Shown here piece by piece: positions 54,350 through 64,000 of a stretch of DNA of 64,000 nt; position 1 is the first letter of the stretch; each line of letters opens with the position of its first letter. The stretch is taken from the NCBI GenBank assembly GCA_958299035.1, contig CATQJL010000001.1:7122284-7186283 (forward strand), written 5' to 3'. The position numbers and the translations under genes are program-made. Source of the stretch: Cylicocyclus nassatus. Lineage: Eukaryota > Nematoda > Chromadorea > Rhabditida > Strongylidae. The notes beneath the pieces were generated by a model, which saw only the letters and a program-made list of their open reading frames with translations, was not told the origin of the DNA and did not search any database.

Positions 54350-54420
54350 CGCCTACTATCGCCGCTCGTAGCCCGTAGCAACCCGCAGTAGCCGCCAGCA
54401 GCCCGTAGCCATAACTGGCT
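54350..54420. repeat. Short CCGTAGC-type repeat
   Basis: GCCTACT, GTAGCCCGTAGC, CCGCAGTAGCC and GCCAGCAGCCCGTAGCC form a compact degenerate short-period repeat at the right edge of the satellite. Confidence 0.6.
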
Positions 54421-54829
54421 GCTTTTGTCATAGAAGCGCAAAATCATCGAATTCTTGGTATTTCAAGCGCGAACGCCCACGCTTTCCATCTTCCACGCTT
54501 TTTCCTCCCTGTTGCTGTTAATCTGCAGTTCCACTTTCACACACTACAGAGTTATTTAAGATAAGCACCGGCCAAGGATATAATTGAAGCAGAACCAGGC
54601 ATATCAAATAAACACTACAGAAACTGGACGCATCCAAAGTCAGACACCGCAAAGAAACTTTGGCGAAATATGGTTCAACTGCGAAAGGGAAACTGAGCAC
54701 CAATAGGATAACCAATCTACGGCAACAAGATTCTAACAGCAATGGCCACAAGTATGATATACGAGATAATTGCGAAAACAAAATCGTACTTCTGCCTTAA
54801 AAAATCAAAAAGAGCAGAGGAGAATTGGT

Positions 54830-56590
54830 CTCGAAGGGAGGAAAGGTGCAGCAGCTTTATGCGGCAATGCGTTTCTGTTGATAATTTCTCAGTTTTAATG
54901 CTAAATATACAAAAGCTCGCTTGAAGTCCACTTTTAACCGCTTTTACTTCGCAGAAATCACATCTCTGCCTCTTATAACAAAGAAGCAAAGGGAGCTTGG
55001 TCTCGAAAGAAAGGTTCCAAGAACTTCAAGCGGCAAACATTTCTCCTAAGAATTTCTCAGTTTCAGTGCTAAATTAAAGAAATCTCGCTTGAAATACACT
55101 TTTGACCGCTTTTATTAGGTCTTAAAGAAAGTTCGCGGGCACTTGCAAAAAGTTTTTTCAAATTGCTGTAACTTCAAGCAGATTGATTCTTCTTTAGAGC
55201 TACAAACTACCAAAGACAATTTTGTTTACAACATATATTTATCTTACTGGCTATTCAGCGTCTCGCTGGTCCACCAGCATGCGCAGAAGGGAAAAGAATC
55301 GACGCGAAAAGTAACCTATTTGCGCAGTATATCTCAGGCATGATGAGAGCTGGACAGCTCATATGCTGTAGTCGTATAGAAGTCTGCCAGGGCTGTCTTG
55401 GAGACTATTTACGCCTTTAAGCGACTATCTGCAAAATAAGTTTTTCCAGAAAGGTTGAGAAATCGACCATTTTTTGCCTCAAAATTGCACCATTTATCGA
55501 GTAAGCGACTTTGAAGTTTTCTCGTTGTCCACAGGAGACAGCAGTTCTTTGATTATTGCGAAGATTGTTGGGCTAATGTCTTATACATCTTTTGGACCAA
55601 ATGGCCATCCTCGCGGAAGCGATGTCAGCTGCGAAAATAGTTGCAGTCAGAGGCAAGTTTGACAGCTTGTAATTTCTGAGCGCAGATCGCAAAACTCGAG
55701 TGCAGCTGCGAGTCAGAAGCTAACAGTCTCCTCGATTGAATCACACACGATTTGGACGAAAACCTATGAATTCACAAAAAAAAATATTGTGACATTGTCA
55801 TGGATAGGAAGATTTCCTTTTTTGATGTGCACATCGTACATGTTCGGGCATCGATGAATTAGAAGCTTCGAAAAGATTAGCTTCCTTCTACCGAACAGTA
55901 TAAAATGGTATAAAATTTCGACGGAGCGGCAAAAAAATGCATCAGAAAACAAAATCTTCAAAAGTGCCGGGACTCTTTCTTTGCAACATAACATTTCGCA
56001 GAAATCAAGCTCTGCCTCTGTCTCCTATAACAAAGAAGCAAAGCGAGAGGTTAGTCTCGAGGGAAAGAAGGCCTAAGGGCTTCATGCGGCAGTGCACTTC
56101 TGCTAAGAATTTCTCAATTTCAATGCTAAACTGTACAAAAGCTGGCTTGATATCCAATTTGGCCGCTTTTACTTCGCAGAAATCATACCTCTACCTCCTA
56201 CAATAAAGAAGCAAAGCAAACTTGGACTTGAGGGAAGGAAGGTCCCGAGGGCTCATGCGGCAAGATCAATGCTAACTTATCAAAAACATTGCCTGAAACC
56301 CATTTTGGCCGCTTTTACTTCGCAGAAATCATACTTTTGCCCCCTTTAGCAAAAAAGGAAAGGGGACCTGATCTCGTGGTCTCGGTCTATGAGGCAGGAC
56401 ATGTTTGTTAAGATTGTCCAAGAGAAAGCTTTGAGCGGACTTGATCTCGCTTCAAGAAATGACTGCGCGATATATTATAAAGAGAGTGGAGATATTATAA
56501 GGAGTGTGCATGATCGCGAAGCTCGATGTGTTTGCGGCCATCGAACACTCCTGAAAGTCAGTCTGAATTTCGGGTTGAATCAGCTTTCTG
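54830..56590. repeat. Right block of diverged tandem repeats, unit about 150 bp
   Basis: The unit contains TGCGGCA, AATTTCTCA(G/A)TTT(C/T)AATGCTAA, GCTTGA(A/T)(A/G)TC, CCGCTTTTACTTCGCAGAAA and AAAGAAGCAAAG blocks. It matches the block left of the satellite (51650-52600). The small ORFs within it are unrelated to each other and not credible. Confidence 0.6.
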
Positions 56591-56728
56591 CATGATTAGC
56601 ATTGCGGAATGCTACCGCCTTAGTAGCATAAGCTTCGAGGGCGTTCAAGACTAGCCTGGCTCACGTTAAGGATCTGCCAACCTAAAAGACTAATCCTAGA
56701 TACATCTTATTGCATTCAAGCAGAATTA

Positions 56729-57572
56729 TTAGCGTGAACGGTAAAAAATGGGACAGCTTGATTTTTATTACGTTTTGAAATTTTTTGTCCTCACCAACAA
56801 GAAGCAGGCTGCAACGTAAACGTCGCTTACATAACCGACCTTCACCTATCATTCTGGCAACGCGTTACCGCTCCCCTCTCATAACCGTACGCGTGGCGTC
56901 GTGAAGAACTCCGACAGGGTTTTTTGAACAACTAACAATCTTGCACTGCTATAACCGTAAAGTCGTAAAGCAAGTGACGTACCATTTGAAAGAGCTTTTA
57001 AATGTCTGAGATTTCTTTCCAATTTCAGGAAAAATTGCGAAAAAACCTAAAAAATAGCTATTTTTGGGGCAACAAAGAAAACAACATATTATGTTTTGTA
57101 TATTTTCCGAAAATAGATAAAATCTGAGGCAAGCTGCACATGGATGGACAGAGCGTAAAAGCTCTATCAGACGGTACCTACAAAACATGCGTTCAACTGG
57201 AAGGAATTGAATAACGCATATCTTCGTTCTCGAAACTGCTAATGGCCATATCTCCTGACTTTGGGAGTTGAGGCCACCAAGCCGTCGTGGGTTTGGTGAC
57301 TGTCCCACCACCCATTCTAGCAATGGTACTTTGGGTGGTCTCACATGTTTCACTGCGCAGATACTGCTCATAGTTCATAACTTGTCGAAGTGATTAACTT
57401 TGCACTTCAGCAAATATAAAGATTATCAATTATGTAAATGACCTTATATAGTTATTATCTGAAAGAGAATAACATATTCTAACATCTTTCAAAATTGGAA
57501 AATCTAAGTCTTCTCTTTCTTGAGAAACCTCCAGTTATTTCGTAAGTGTCCCATTTTTTACCGTTCACCCAA
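56729..57572. mobile_element. 844-bp TA-flanked inverted-end element
   Basis: The left end TTAGCGTGAACGGTAAAAAA and the right end, inverted, TTGGGTGAACGGTAAAAAAT continue to ATGGGACA and are bounded by TA (56727-56728 and 57573-57574). A 140-codon minus-strand ORF at 56949-57371 lies inside but shows no transposase motif. It is probably non-autonomous, of mariner/Tc1 type. Confidence 0.7.
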
Positions 57573-58035
57573 TAGAACGTCAAAAAAATTGCATTTGACT
57601 CGTGCAGAAAAGCAACTCATGAAGGGCAACTGGAAGTGTGATAGGCCAGTTAGAGCACTAGTGGAGGTTAGTATAAAAAACATCAAACAAAAAAGTTAGT
57701 GGGCAATAATATCAACGATCACATCCTAAACGGCCGGTCAGTGCGACCAGCGACTGCGAGAGGAAAGCTACTCGCGGTTTGAAAAAAAAGCAAAAAGGGG
57801 CCGTTAATAGCTTTCTGATTCTTTAACTTGCAGTAAATCCATCTTATTTATCTTGCGCATGAAAACGACTACGCTCTGTGCTGGTAAAACGGAAGGAGGC
57901 AATTTGTTGAACCATCTGGATATTCTGTAAAAAAGGCATCAAAAAAGGCGTTTCTTCTTGATCCGTGGATAGTGAATGTTGAACACACCCATCCTGCAAG
58001 TTGGTCTGAAAATCCAGTATTTGCTTGCATTTAGT

Positions 58036-58513
58036 CTAACAAGGGAAGGATACTTGGTCAAAGTGGCTTTTCCATCTGAAATCTATACTTCTTATAGAAC
58101 ATAAAACGCTGATTCCAAATCTGCTTTCCTTATCTGCAAAACGCTTCTGGGAGGAGAGTTCTAGACATTTTTTGGGATAAAATACAATGATTTGGCTAGG
58201 ACAAAAACAGGTGTTGAGATCGGCGCTTGAAAGGAGTAATGACAGCATGAGTTTATCAGATTGAAAGTATCTGTGCTTAAAAGCCCCTAGTAGCAATCAT
58301 GGCCCCATATGAGCTCACGGACTAAAGCTTTGAACGGTTTTATTGTAACCGTCCTTTCAAACTTCTGCATGATAAATTCTCGCAATTCTCCTCCTAGAGG
58401 CGCTTTGCTGATAAGGAAAACAGGCAGGTTTGGAATTAGCGTTTTATGCTTTATAAGATAGTATACATTTTGTATGGAAACGCCACTTCGACCAAGTATC
58501 CTTCCCTTGTAAG
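58036..58513. mobile_element. 478-bp MITE, CTAACAAGGGAAGG family
   Basis: The ends CTAACAAGGGAAGGATACTT and, inverted, CTTACAAGGGAAGGATACTT. It is homologous throughout to 13816-14297. Confidence 0.85.
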
Positions 58514-58539
58514 TTTCTTACGTATAAGCCGGAACGCAA

Positions 58540-59650
58540 AAATGAGATCGATGATGAATGATGAAGGTATATTCTTCTGTGTCCAAGCTTTTCATTGCTA
58601 AGAACTTGAGACGATCTTCATGTACTTTCGGTAAAAGCAAATGTTCTACGAATCTCAAAAACAGAATACGAGTAAATGTTTGCTCAACTTTTTCTAGATG
58701 TGATAAATTTCTTCTTCAAAAAAGGTTTTCAAATCACAGAACAATACTCCAGGTAAGGCGACGCTTTTTAGAGTCGTTAAGATTCACTGGGGTATCTACA
58801 TGAACTGATCGAAGTATGGCAAATAAGACTGAATAAGCCTCGTTTACGGCGTAATCAACACGTTTTAAAACTTCAACTCAGAATCAACCAAAGCACTCAA
58901 TACTCCTTGTCAGTCCAACCCTTTTTCAGAAGAATTCCGTTAATCTCATAATCAGGTTGTTCCACATCACTGAAATGCACAAAACATTTCTCTGAATGCA
59001 ATGGGATATCAAAGCTAGATGCCCAGTATGCCATCTGATCAAACGATCTCTTCATTGCATACTGAACTCCGTGCCGGTTATCTCTGTCATAGATTCCTTA
59101 TATTTTAACATCGTCTGCATACATCTGAATCGTAAAATGAGTAGACTTTTCAAAAAATACGGGACCTCGGCGGTGCACAACAAGAAAGAAATGGAGAATA
59201 TACCCCTCCTCGTGGAACTCCACTGCGGCAGACATGTCTAATTGAAAACTGATGTCCTACTTTGATTGTCTTTTCCCTGTTGCTCAGATAAGATCTAAGC
59301 CAGCTCAAAAGATTATCCCTCAAACCAACTCGTTAGCTTGCATATGAGTTTATTATGATTAACTCTATCAAAAGCTTCAGAGAAATTTACGTAAACGACG
59401 TCTGTAGACATTCCTCTGTTCAACGTTAAAGTCCAGTTAAAAACGGAATCCGCAAGATTAGTAGCGGTGGAAGATCCCGCCATAGATCCTTGTTGATTTG
59501 GAGAAATAACATTACCGCCAAGCCAAGAAAGCATCTTTTCACGAAGTATTTTCTCCATCACACAAAGAGGAAAAAATTTCAAGGTTCCAAGCAAAACCAC
59601 CATTGTGTTCGGAAACAGCATAACAAAATACCCACAAATACAAATTTTAA
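58540..59650 (-). pseudogene. Dead LINE, reverse transcriptase relic
   Basis: Reading down the minus strand: 59621-59313 holds MEKILREKMLSWLGGN, QQGSMAGSSTATNLADSV and VVYVNFSEAFDRVNH. In the last motif the first catalytic aspartate is replaced by asparagine. About 59300-58900 carries LSWLRSYLSNREKT, a SGVPRGG-like segment and HSEKCFVHFSDVE in shifting frames. About 58800 has LEYCSVI. Frameshifts and stops separate the parts. It is the same broad group of LINE as 22672-23170. Confidence 0.78.
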
Positions 59651-59805
59651 CCTGATTGGACTAAATTCACTGCTGAACTTTGAATTCGAATTTCGATAAA
59701 ATCGCGGTCTCTTAGACTGTAGGATGGTGGCGGAGGTTGAGTTACCGTGCGCAGAGTCAGCCGTCTGCGGTGCAAATGGGGTACAAATCAGCGTTGATGC
59801 CCGTT

Positions 59806-60305
59806 NNNNNNNNNNNNNNNNNNNNNNNNNNNNNNNNNNNNNNNNNNNNNNNNNNNNNNNNNNNNNNNNNNNNNNNNNNNNNNNNNNNNNNNNNNNNNNN
59901 NNNNNNNNNNNNNNNNNNNNNNNNNNNNNNNNNNNNNNNNNNNNNNNNNNNNNNNNNNNNNNNNNNNNNNNNNNNNNNNNNNNNNNNNNNNNNNNNNNNN
60001 NNNNNNNNNNNNNNNNNNNNNNNNNNNNNNNNNNNNNNNNNNNNNNNNNNNNNNNNNNNNNNNNNNNNNNNNNNNNNNNNNNNNNNNNNNNNNNNNNNNN
60101 NNNNNNNNNNNNNNNNNNNNNNNNNNNNNNNNNNNNNNNNNNNNNNNNNNNNNNNNNNNNNNNNNNNNNNNNNNNNNNNNNNNNNNNNNNNNNNNNNNNN
60201 NNNNNNNNNNNNNNNNNNNNNNNNNNNNNNNNNNNNNNNNNNNNNNNNNNNNNNNNNNNNNNNNNNNNNNNNNNNNNNNNNNNNNNNNNNNNNNNNNNNN
60301 NNNNN
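59806..60305. other. Assembly gap of exactly 500 N
   Basis: The round length shows a gap of unknown real size. ORFs reported across it have no meaning. Confidence 0.99.
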
Positions 60306-60330
60306 AAGCAGTGGTATCAACGCAGAGTAC
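60306..60330 (+). other. SMART cDNA PCR adapter left in the assembly
   Basis: The 25 bases directly after the gap begin AAGCAGTGGTATCAACGC and end AGAGTAC, the well-known universal primer of SMART-type cDNA amplification. It is not nematode sequence. The 25 bases directly before the gap (59781-59805) contain GCGTTGAT and GTAC in the order of the reverse complement of that primer, but otherwise differ. Confidence 0.93.
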
Positions 60331-60437
60331 TCTCCTTTGTCGCTGACGGATAGTTTGATCTCACCAGCAGCACAAAGATCACGGAGTTCACGGAGGCCGC
60401 GGCGTTGGGCAGTCGTTAAATTACTATTTTGGTGCAT
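60331..60437 (-). pseudogene. Inverted 5' piece of a Penelope-like element
   Basis: The minus strand reads NSNLTTAQRRGLRELRDLCA and then EIKLSVSDKGE, the region before the polymerase fingers of Penelope-like elements (NLT..(E/Q)R.GL..LR...I.(I/L)..SDKG). Its orientation is opposite to the rest of the element at 60545-62069, and it runs straight into the adapter. This is either an inversion in the genome or a cDNA chimera in the assembly. Confidence 0.75.
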
Positions 60438-60544
60438 TTTGCTGAATCGGCTGAGTGTTGAGAAAAGCGATGTGGCGAAAACCCGGAATTTAGTATCTAC
60501 TACCTGAGGGACTACATAAGAGCATTGTAACGCGTCTCAAGAGT

Positions 60545-62069
60545 GATTTGCCTGTATGTCCGGTACTTTACACTCTGATAAAGACCCACAAGCTAGCTTC
60601 TGCCGGTTTCGCATCAACCAATTCTAAGGACTTCAAGGTCAGACCAATTATCAGCAATGTTGGTGGGCCAATGGACAGGATCTCCTGGTTTTTGAATTTG
60701 GTGTTATCGCAGCTGCTAAAATTCGTGCCCTCGCATCTTTCCAACACAAATATGTTTTAGATCGTCTGCGCGAGACGCGTGTTAACCAGGGATGTGTGGT
60801 AGAGTCTTTCGACGTAACTTCGCTCTACACCAATGTTTCTAACAGCGACGCCATGCAAGCTACATTCGCGCTACTTTTGGAGCATCAATCCTCGTTGAAT
60901 CTTCATGGTTTCAGCATAAGGGGGATCATGGTACTTCTAAAGGAGTGTCTTCAATGTACAGTCTTCCGCTGGTATGGTCGCTATTACAAACAGATTAGGG
61001 GATTCGCTATGGGACAGCGTTTAGCACCGACATTGGCCATCGTCTTCATGTCTAAGATAGAATCCCCTGTACTCGCACGAAATCCACTTCTCTTCTGCCG
61101 TTACGTCGATGACTGCTGCATAGTATGCTCCACCCAGGGAGAGCTGGATCTCTGTTTTGACATCCTCAACAAGCAGTCTCGTCACATTAGACTGACGCGG
61201 GAGAAGCCTAGTGACAATTGGCTGCCGTTTTTGAATGTCGAGTTGCAGTTGGCAGAGAATGGTTGGAGAACTCGATGGTATCGAAAGCCCAGCAGCAAGA
61301 ACATTCTTATACACTGTTTTTCAGCGCACCCCCGGCAAGTCAAAAAATCAGTTGCAGGAAATGTGTTCAGAACTGCTCTGAAGGTCTCCTCTGACGGGCA
61401 ACAAAAGGCTTATTCCATGGCGATAGCTGACAGAGTAGCTCGATCTAATGGTTACAAGATCTTTGGGCACACTCACGCAAAACATCACCGAGCTCAGGAG
61501 AATGTGGTTACAGAAACCGATGGAAAGATCCCTTTCTGCCTGCCGTATATCTCAGAGGAGTTGAGCAAACGGTCAGAAGATTGGTACTACAAGAGGACCT
61601 CCAGGATTGGATAAGGGTAGTTGACATACCCCCTACAAACCTCAAACATCAGCTAGTACGAATAGGGCATATGATAGGCTTTGCATGACTCCAGGATGCA
61701 TCATATGCCCGCAGAGCAGGGAAGGCGAGTGCATGGTTGCGGGGGTGGTGTACCTTATCACCTGTCAGGCATGTGGAGGCACGTACATCGGCGAGACGGG
61801 GGCCCCTATGTATACGCGTAAAAGAACACCTAGACGGGCTCAAAAAATCGAACATGGCAACTCCACTGGGCAAGCATCGCAGACAGTTCCATAATGACGC
61901 AGACATACGCGTGGAGGTCACGATCTTGGCGTACGAATCCGAAATCCTAGCGCGCAAGACTTTAGAAGCGTTTTGGATTGCCGCCAAAAATCCAAATTTG
62001 AATAGAAGAGATGAGTGCATAGACATCACTAATGAGTTGGCGCCTTATCAGAGCCTTTGCGGCTTCTGA
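60545..62069 (+). pseudogene. Penelope-like retroelement: reverse transcriptase plus GIY-YIG nuclease
   Basis: Visible in order: LKSDLPVCPVLYTLIKTHK and FKVRPIISNVGGPMDR (fingers); VESFDVTSLYTNV (motif A, catalytic D); FAMGQRLAPTLA (motif B); LFCRYVDDCCIV (motif C, catalytic DD); LPFLNVEL; then GCIICPQSREGEC and VYLITCQACGGTYIGETG of a Penelope-type GIY-YIG endonuclease; and KTLEAFWIAAKNPNLNRR with its conserved glutamate. A one-base loss at about 60757 shifts frame between the fingers and motif A. A stop occurs at 61614, and another shift at about 61815 splits the nuclease. The catalytic motifs are all preserved, so decay is recent or the indels are sequencing errors. The part 5' of the fingers is not in this orientation. 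Confidence 0.9.
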
Positions 62070-62350
62070 GGTCAATTTGAGGCCAGGCGAATAGGTATAT
62101 AAGAAAGCAAGAGCTCAGTTACTGGTATAGTGGTCTGCAATACCACTTTGTCGGCATCTGTTTAGGTGAGCATTAGTCTAATCCTGCATTCACTTTCGAG
62201 TTCTTGATTCACTGACGCATTGGGCGTTTTCCTAGGTCTTGAGGCGGTTTTTGATAGGATAGTTCACTTATGCATTCGATGATTTCAGACTCTGAAGAAG
62301 GCGATACCGCCAAAACGTTAGTCGAATAAAGGATATACCAATCCCGGTGT
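62070..62350 (+). repeat. 3' non-coding region of the Penelope-like element
   Basis: It follows the nuclease stop, contains the hammerhead-like motif at 62292-62323, and ends around ATACCAATCCCGGTGTCC, after which the similarity to typical element ends stops. The exact border is unknown. Confidence 0.55.
62292..62323 (+). ncRNA. Hammerhead-ribozyme-like motif, probably degenerate
   Basis: The core CTGAAGA (62292-62298) is followed by a 4-bp stem GGCG/CGCC with loop ATAC (300-311), then AAAA in place of the canonical GAAA. A two-pair helix III (AC/GT around GTTA) leads to the cleavage triplet GTC ending at 62323. Minimal helix III is typical of the ribozymes known in Penelope-like elements. 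The G12-to-A change and a poor helix I (ATTC at 62275 can pair with GAAT at 62324 only across a bulge) make activity doubtful. Confidence 0.5.
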
Positions 62351-62399
62351 CCAGCTAAACAAGCCACAACAAGCATTTGCAACATGCCGAGATTAATCG

Positions 62400-63066
62400 A
62401 GAGTCGAACTTGGACAATTTTTGAAAACTAGTGCAACCTTCTGAGTGACAGGCGCAAATTATGTTCTAACAGTAAGACGAGTTTCTTGAACTGCTGGAAG
62501 TCATTAGGATCACGAGGTAATGAGAGATTTACATGGTATGAGAGGGTCTAGAGTGATTCTTGCATTTAGGAACCACGCGAGCTTTACACTACCATTTGCA
62601 ATCATTTTGTGCATTATTGGTCTAAGTGCTTGATATGCTTAATAAAGAAGTTTTAGTTTAACAAACGGTTATGAGAATCATAGAAGTCAGAAGTACTAAT
62701 AGTGTAAATTCGTTACATTCGCCGTCTTTTTTACCAAGAAATTGTACAAATCGAAAGTTTCTTTTGGCTCAGCAATGCGAAATCGCTCTCCAAAGAATGA
62801 ATAAGTGGACCAAGGCAACCAGGTCGTCATTGTTCTGCTGGCTAAGTTTGCCCTTCTACAGCTGTTTCCTTTTCTCTTCGTTGTTCATTTTAGCGTATTG
62901 ACTCGCTCTAGATTGCTTTCTTAGAACTGCTAAATTATAATACACCTAGGAGCGTTTCAATAAAACAGGACCAATTTTTTATTTTATTTGAGGCAGAAAC
63001 ACACCCATATTGTCACCTCATTGTACAGATATATCATCAATTATTACCTAATATACAATACAACAA
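62400..63066. other. Non-coding stretch and 3' flank of the second DGAT2-family gene
   Basis: No exon recognised at 62400-62980. Bases 62990-63066 are homologous to 41770-41830 plus 42711-42728, the flank of the first copy, and lack the mariner-type insertion. AATAAA motifs on the minus strand at about 62980-62990 could serve as polyadenylation signal. Confidence 0.5.
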
Positions 63067-63957
63067 TCAATAAATAGTCAGATGTACATCTTTTGGTATG
63101 TTATGTAAGCTCTTATGAGCTTCGAAAAGCTCCGTCAACGCTTTGCAATATTTTGCATGCAGTTTGTCTATGTCTTCTTCTGATGGATTCTCAAGTCGAT
63201 CAACCCTAAAAACAAAAAATATGGTTGTTTTCCAACTTTTTTTTGCAAATCGCATACCTTATAGGTGCACCCATGACTGTCGTGATTGGTCTTCGGTGTG
63301 GCAGCAAGCCAAATGTATAGTTGAAGATTCCGCGACCCTTAGCTAGCGGAGGACAAAAGCCCCACCACCTTTTGATAAAATCCTGAATGCATAATGTTAT
63401 TTTGCGGGAGGCTTCTTTCGTTGATATCTACCTACCTGAAAATTTCTCAGAGCGGTCCCTCTAGGACTCGAGATAGTGTCAAAGACATCGTTTTCTCCAA
63501 AATTGTACATAGGGACCAAATCCGCACTAAATGAAACATTCATTGGAGCTCAAAAAATTATTTTGATTTATTTATTCTATTTCATGCATTTCATGAACGA
63601 TGCGCCGCCGCACAAATACAATGATAAATAAAATGAATGAGTAAATGATTACATGGGCGGAATGGATAACTGAAACGCTTGACTTTTTGAAAAATCGCAA
63701 AAAAGAGCTAGAGGCGGATCGAAGGGTCAACATTTGGGTACTTTGCGTATACCAGGAAAAGGAGGAAGTATGTACATTTTTTCGTCAATTTTATGTGCGT
63801 TGTGCAGTAACAACAAGTAAGAGCAAGAGGGCCACTTACCCGTATTTCAAAGCAAATCGGCAGAATCCTCGCCGTGACGAAAGATGGAGAATATGCGTGC
63901 CAGGACAAGCATCAAGTAGCCCCTGTGCTCCGCCGAGCGCTATTGCGATAGCACGAC
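63067..63957 (-). CDS. DGAT2/MOGAT-family acyltransferase, last four exons (runs off window)
   Basis: Exons in order of translation: 63840-63957, 63436-63526, 63258-63382, 63067-63205, with the same lengths and phases as the last four exons of the gene at 42729-45531 except a codon more in the final one. They code for GRAIAIALGGAQGLLDACPG, RGFCRFALKYGADLVPMYN, FGENDVFDTISSPRG, then GIFNYTFGLLPHRRPITTVM and the end PKDVHLTIY with TGA. These are conserved C-terminal marks of DGAT2/MOGAT enzymes of the ER membrane. All four exons are open with GT-AG borders. The N-terminal half, including HPHG, lies beyond base 64000. It is closely related to the other copy, so a recent duplicate. Confidence 0.92.
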
Positions 63958-64000
63958 CTGAAAAACTTATGGTTAATCTCTAAATTTTATAAAGAAAAAA

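Noticed and set aside
57720..58000. Possible short gene between two MITEs
   Set aside because: No splice-bounded open segment or recognisable motif was found.
59724..60507. Long ORFs of 209, 226 and 256 codons
   Set aside because: They run through the 500 N and have no sequence basis.
17279..63957. Equal spacing of the two sulfotransferases and of the two DGAT2 genes (both about 20.1-20.3 kb)
   Set aside because: It suggested a 20-kb tandem duplication, but no DGAT2 remnant is visible at 22-26 kb and no sulfotransferase remnant at 56-59 kb, and the gap at 59.8 kb makes the second distance unreliable.

Overview
The window looks like nuclear DNA of a clade V (strongylid, hookworm-like) nematode. 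The basis is: small exons with TTTCAG-type acceptors, two genes of the nematode-expanded carbohydrate sulfotransferase family, a likely spliced-leader acceptor just before a start codon, a Srx-like chemoreceptor fragment, RTE-like LINEs, a Penelope-like element with a GIY-YIG nuclease, and a very high density of short inverted-repeat elements (MITEs) with TA, TTAA or 8-bp target duplications. The species cannot be fixed from sequence alone. There are no bacterial operons, CRISPR arrays, rRNAs or canonical tRNAs.

Layout. 0-6 kb: MITEs, a degenerate duplicated ORF and a large nested inverted-repeat element. 6-10.7 kb: two related RTE-like LINE relics on the minus strand around two tandem genes for small secreted proteins (90 and 129 aa). 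Each gene has a 52-nt intron at the same position and a similar upstream region, and a third orphan upstream region at 3.2 kb marks a lost copy. 11-17 kb: mostly MITEs and a 935-bp mariner-type element. 17.3-18.5 kb: the three 3' exons of sulfotransferase A. 18.5-30 kb: gene-poor, with a LINE fragment, a SINE and several MITEs. 30.1-38.6 kb: sulfotransferase B, six assigned exons, introns filled with transposons and a fold-back satellite. 38.7-42.7 kb: a hAT-type MITE, a perfect 44-bp hairpin and two mariner-type palindromes. 42.7-45.5 kb: a ten-exon DGAT2/MOGAT-family acyltransferase gene on the minus strand, complete except for one missing base in exon 4. 46-51 kb: MITEs, a GPCR fragment and isolated exons. 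51.6-56.6 kb: a satellite domain built from about 120-bp, 327-bp and about 150-bp units. 56.7-59.7 kb: MITEs and a dead LINE. 59.8-60.3 kb: a gap of exactly 500 N, abutted by a 25-bp cDNA-library (SMART) adapter. 60.3-62.4 kb: a broken Penelope-like element whose 5' piece is inverted, with a hammerhead-like motif in its 3' region. 63.1-64 kb: the last four exons of a second DGAT2-family gene, running off the window end.

The host genes are lipid synthesis (DGAT2 family, two paralogues), sulfation of carbohydrate (two paralogues), chemoreception (one fragment) and two small secreted proteins. They share no pathway. The common theme is local gene duplication followed by transposon insertion, and the paralogues date some insertions: a mariner-type element sits in the 3' flank of one DGAT2 copy while the other copy keeps the empty site. 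I see no clearly new multi-gene system. The best candidates for follow-up are the tandem secreted-protein array, the fold-back satellite in the sulfotransferase intron, the perfect 44-bp hairpin and the adapter-flanked chimeric scaffold join.
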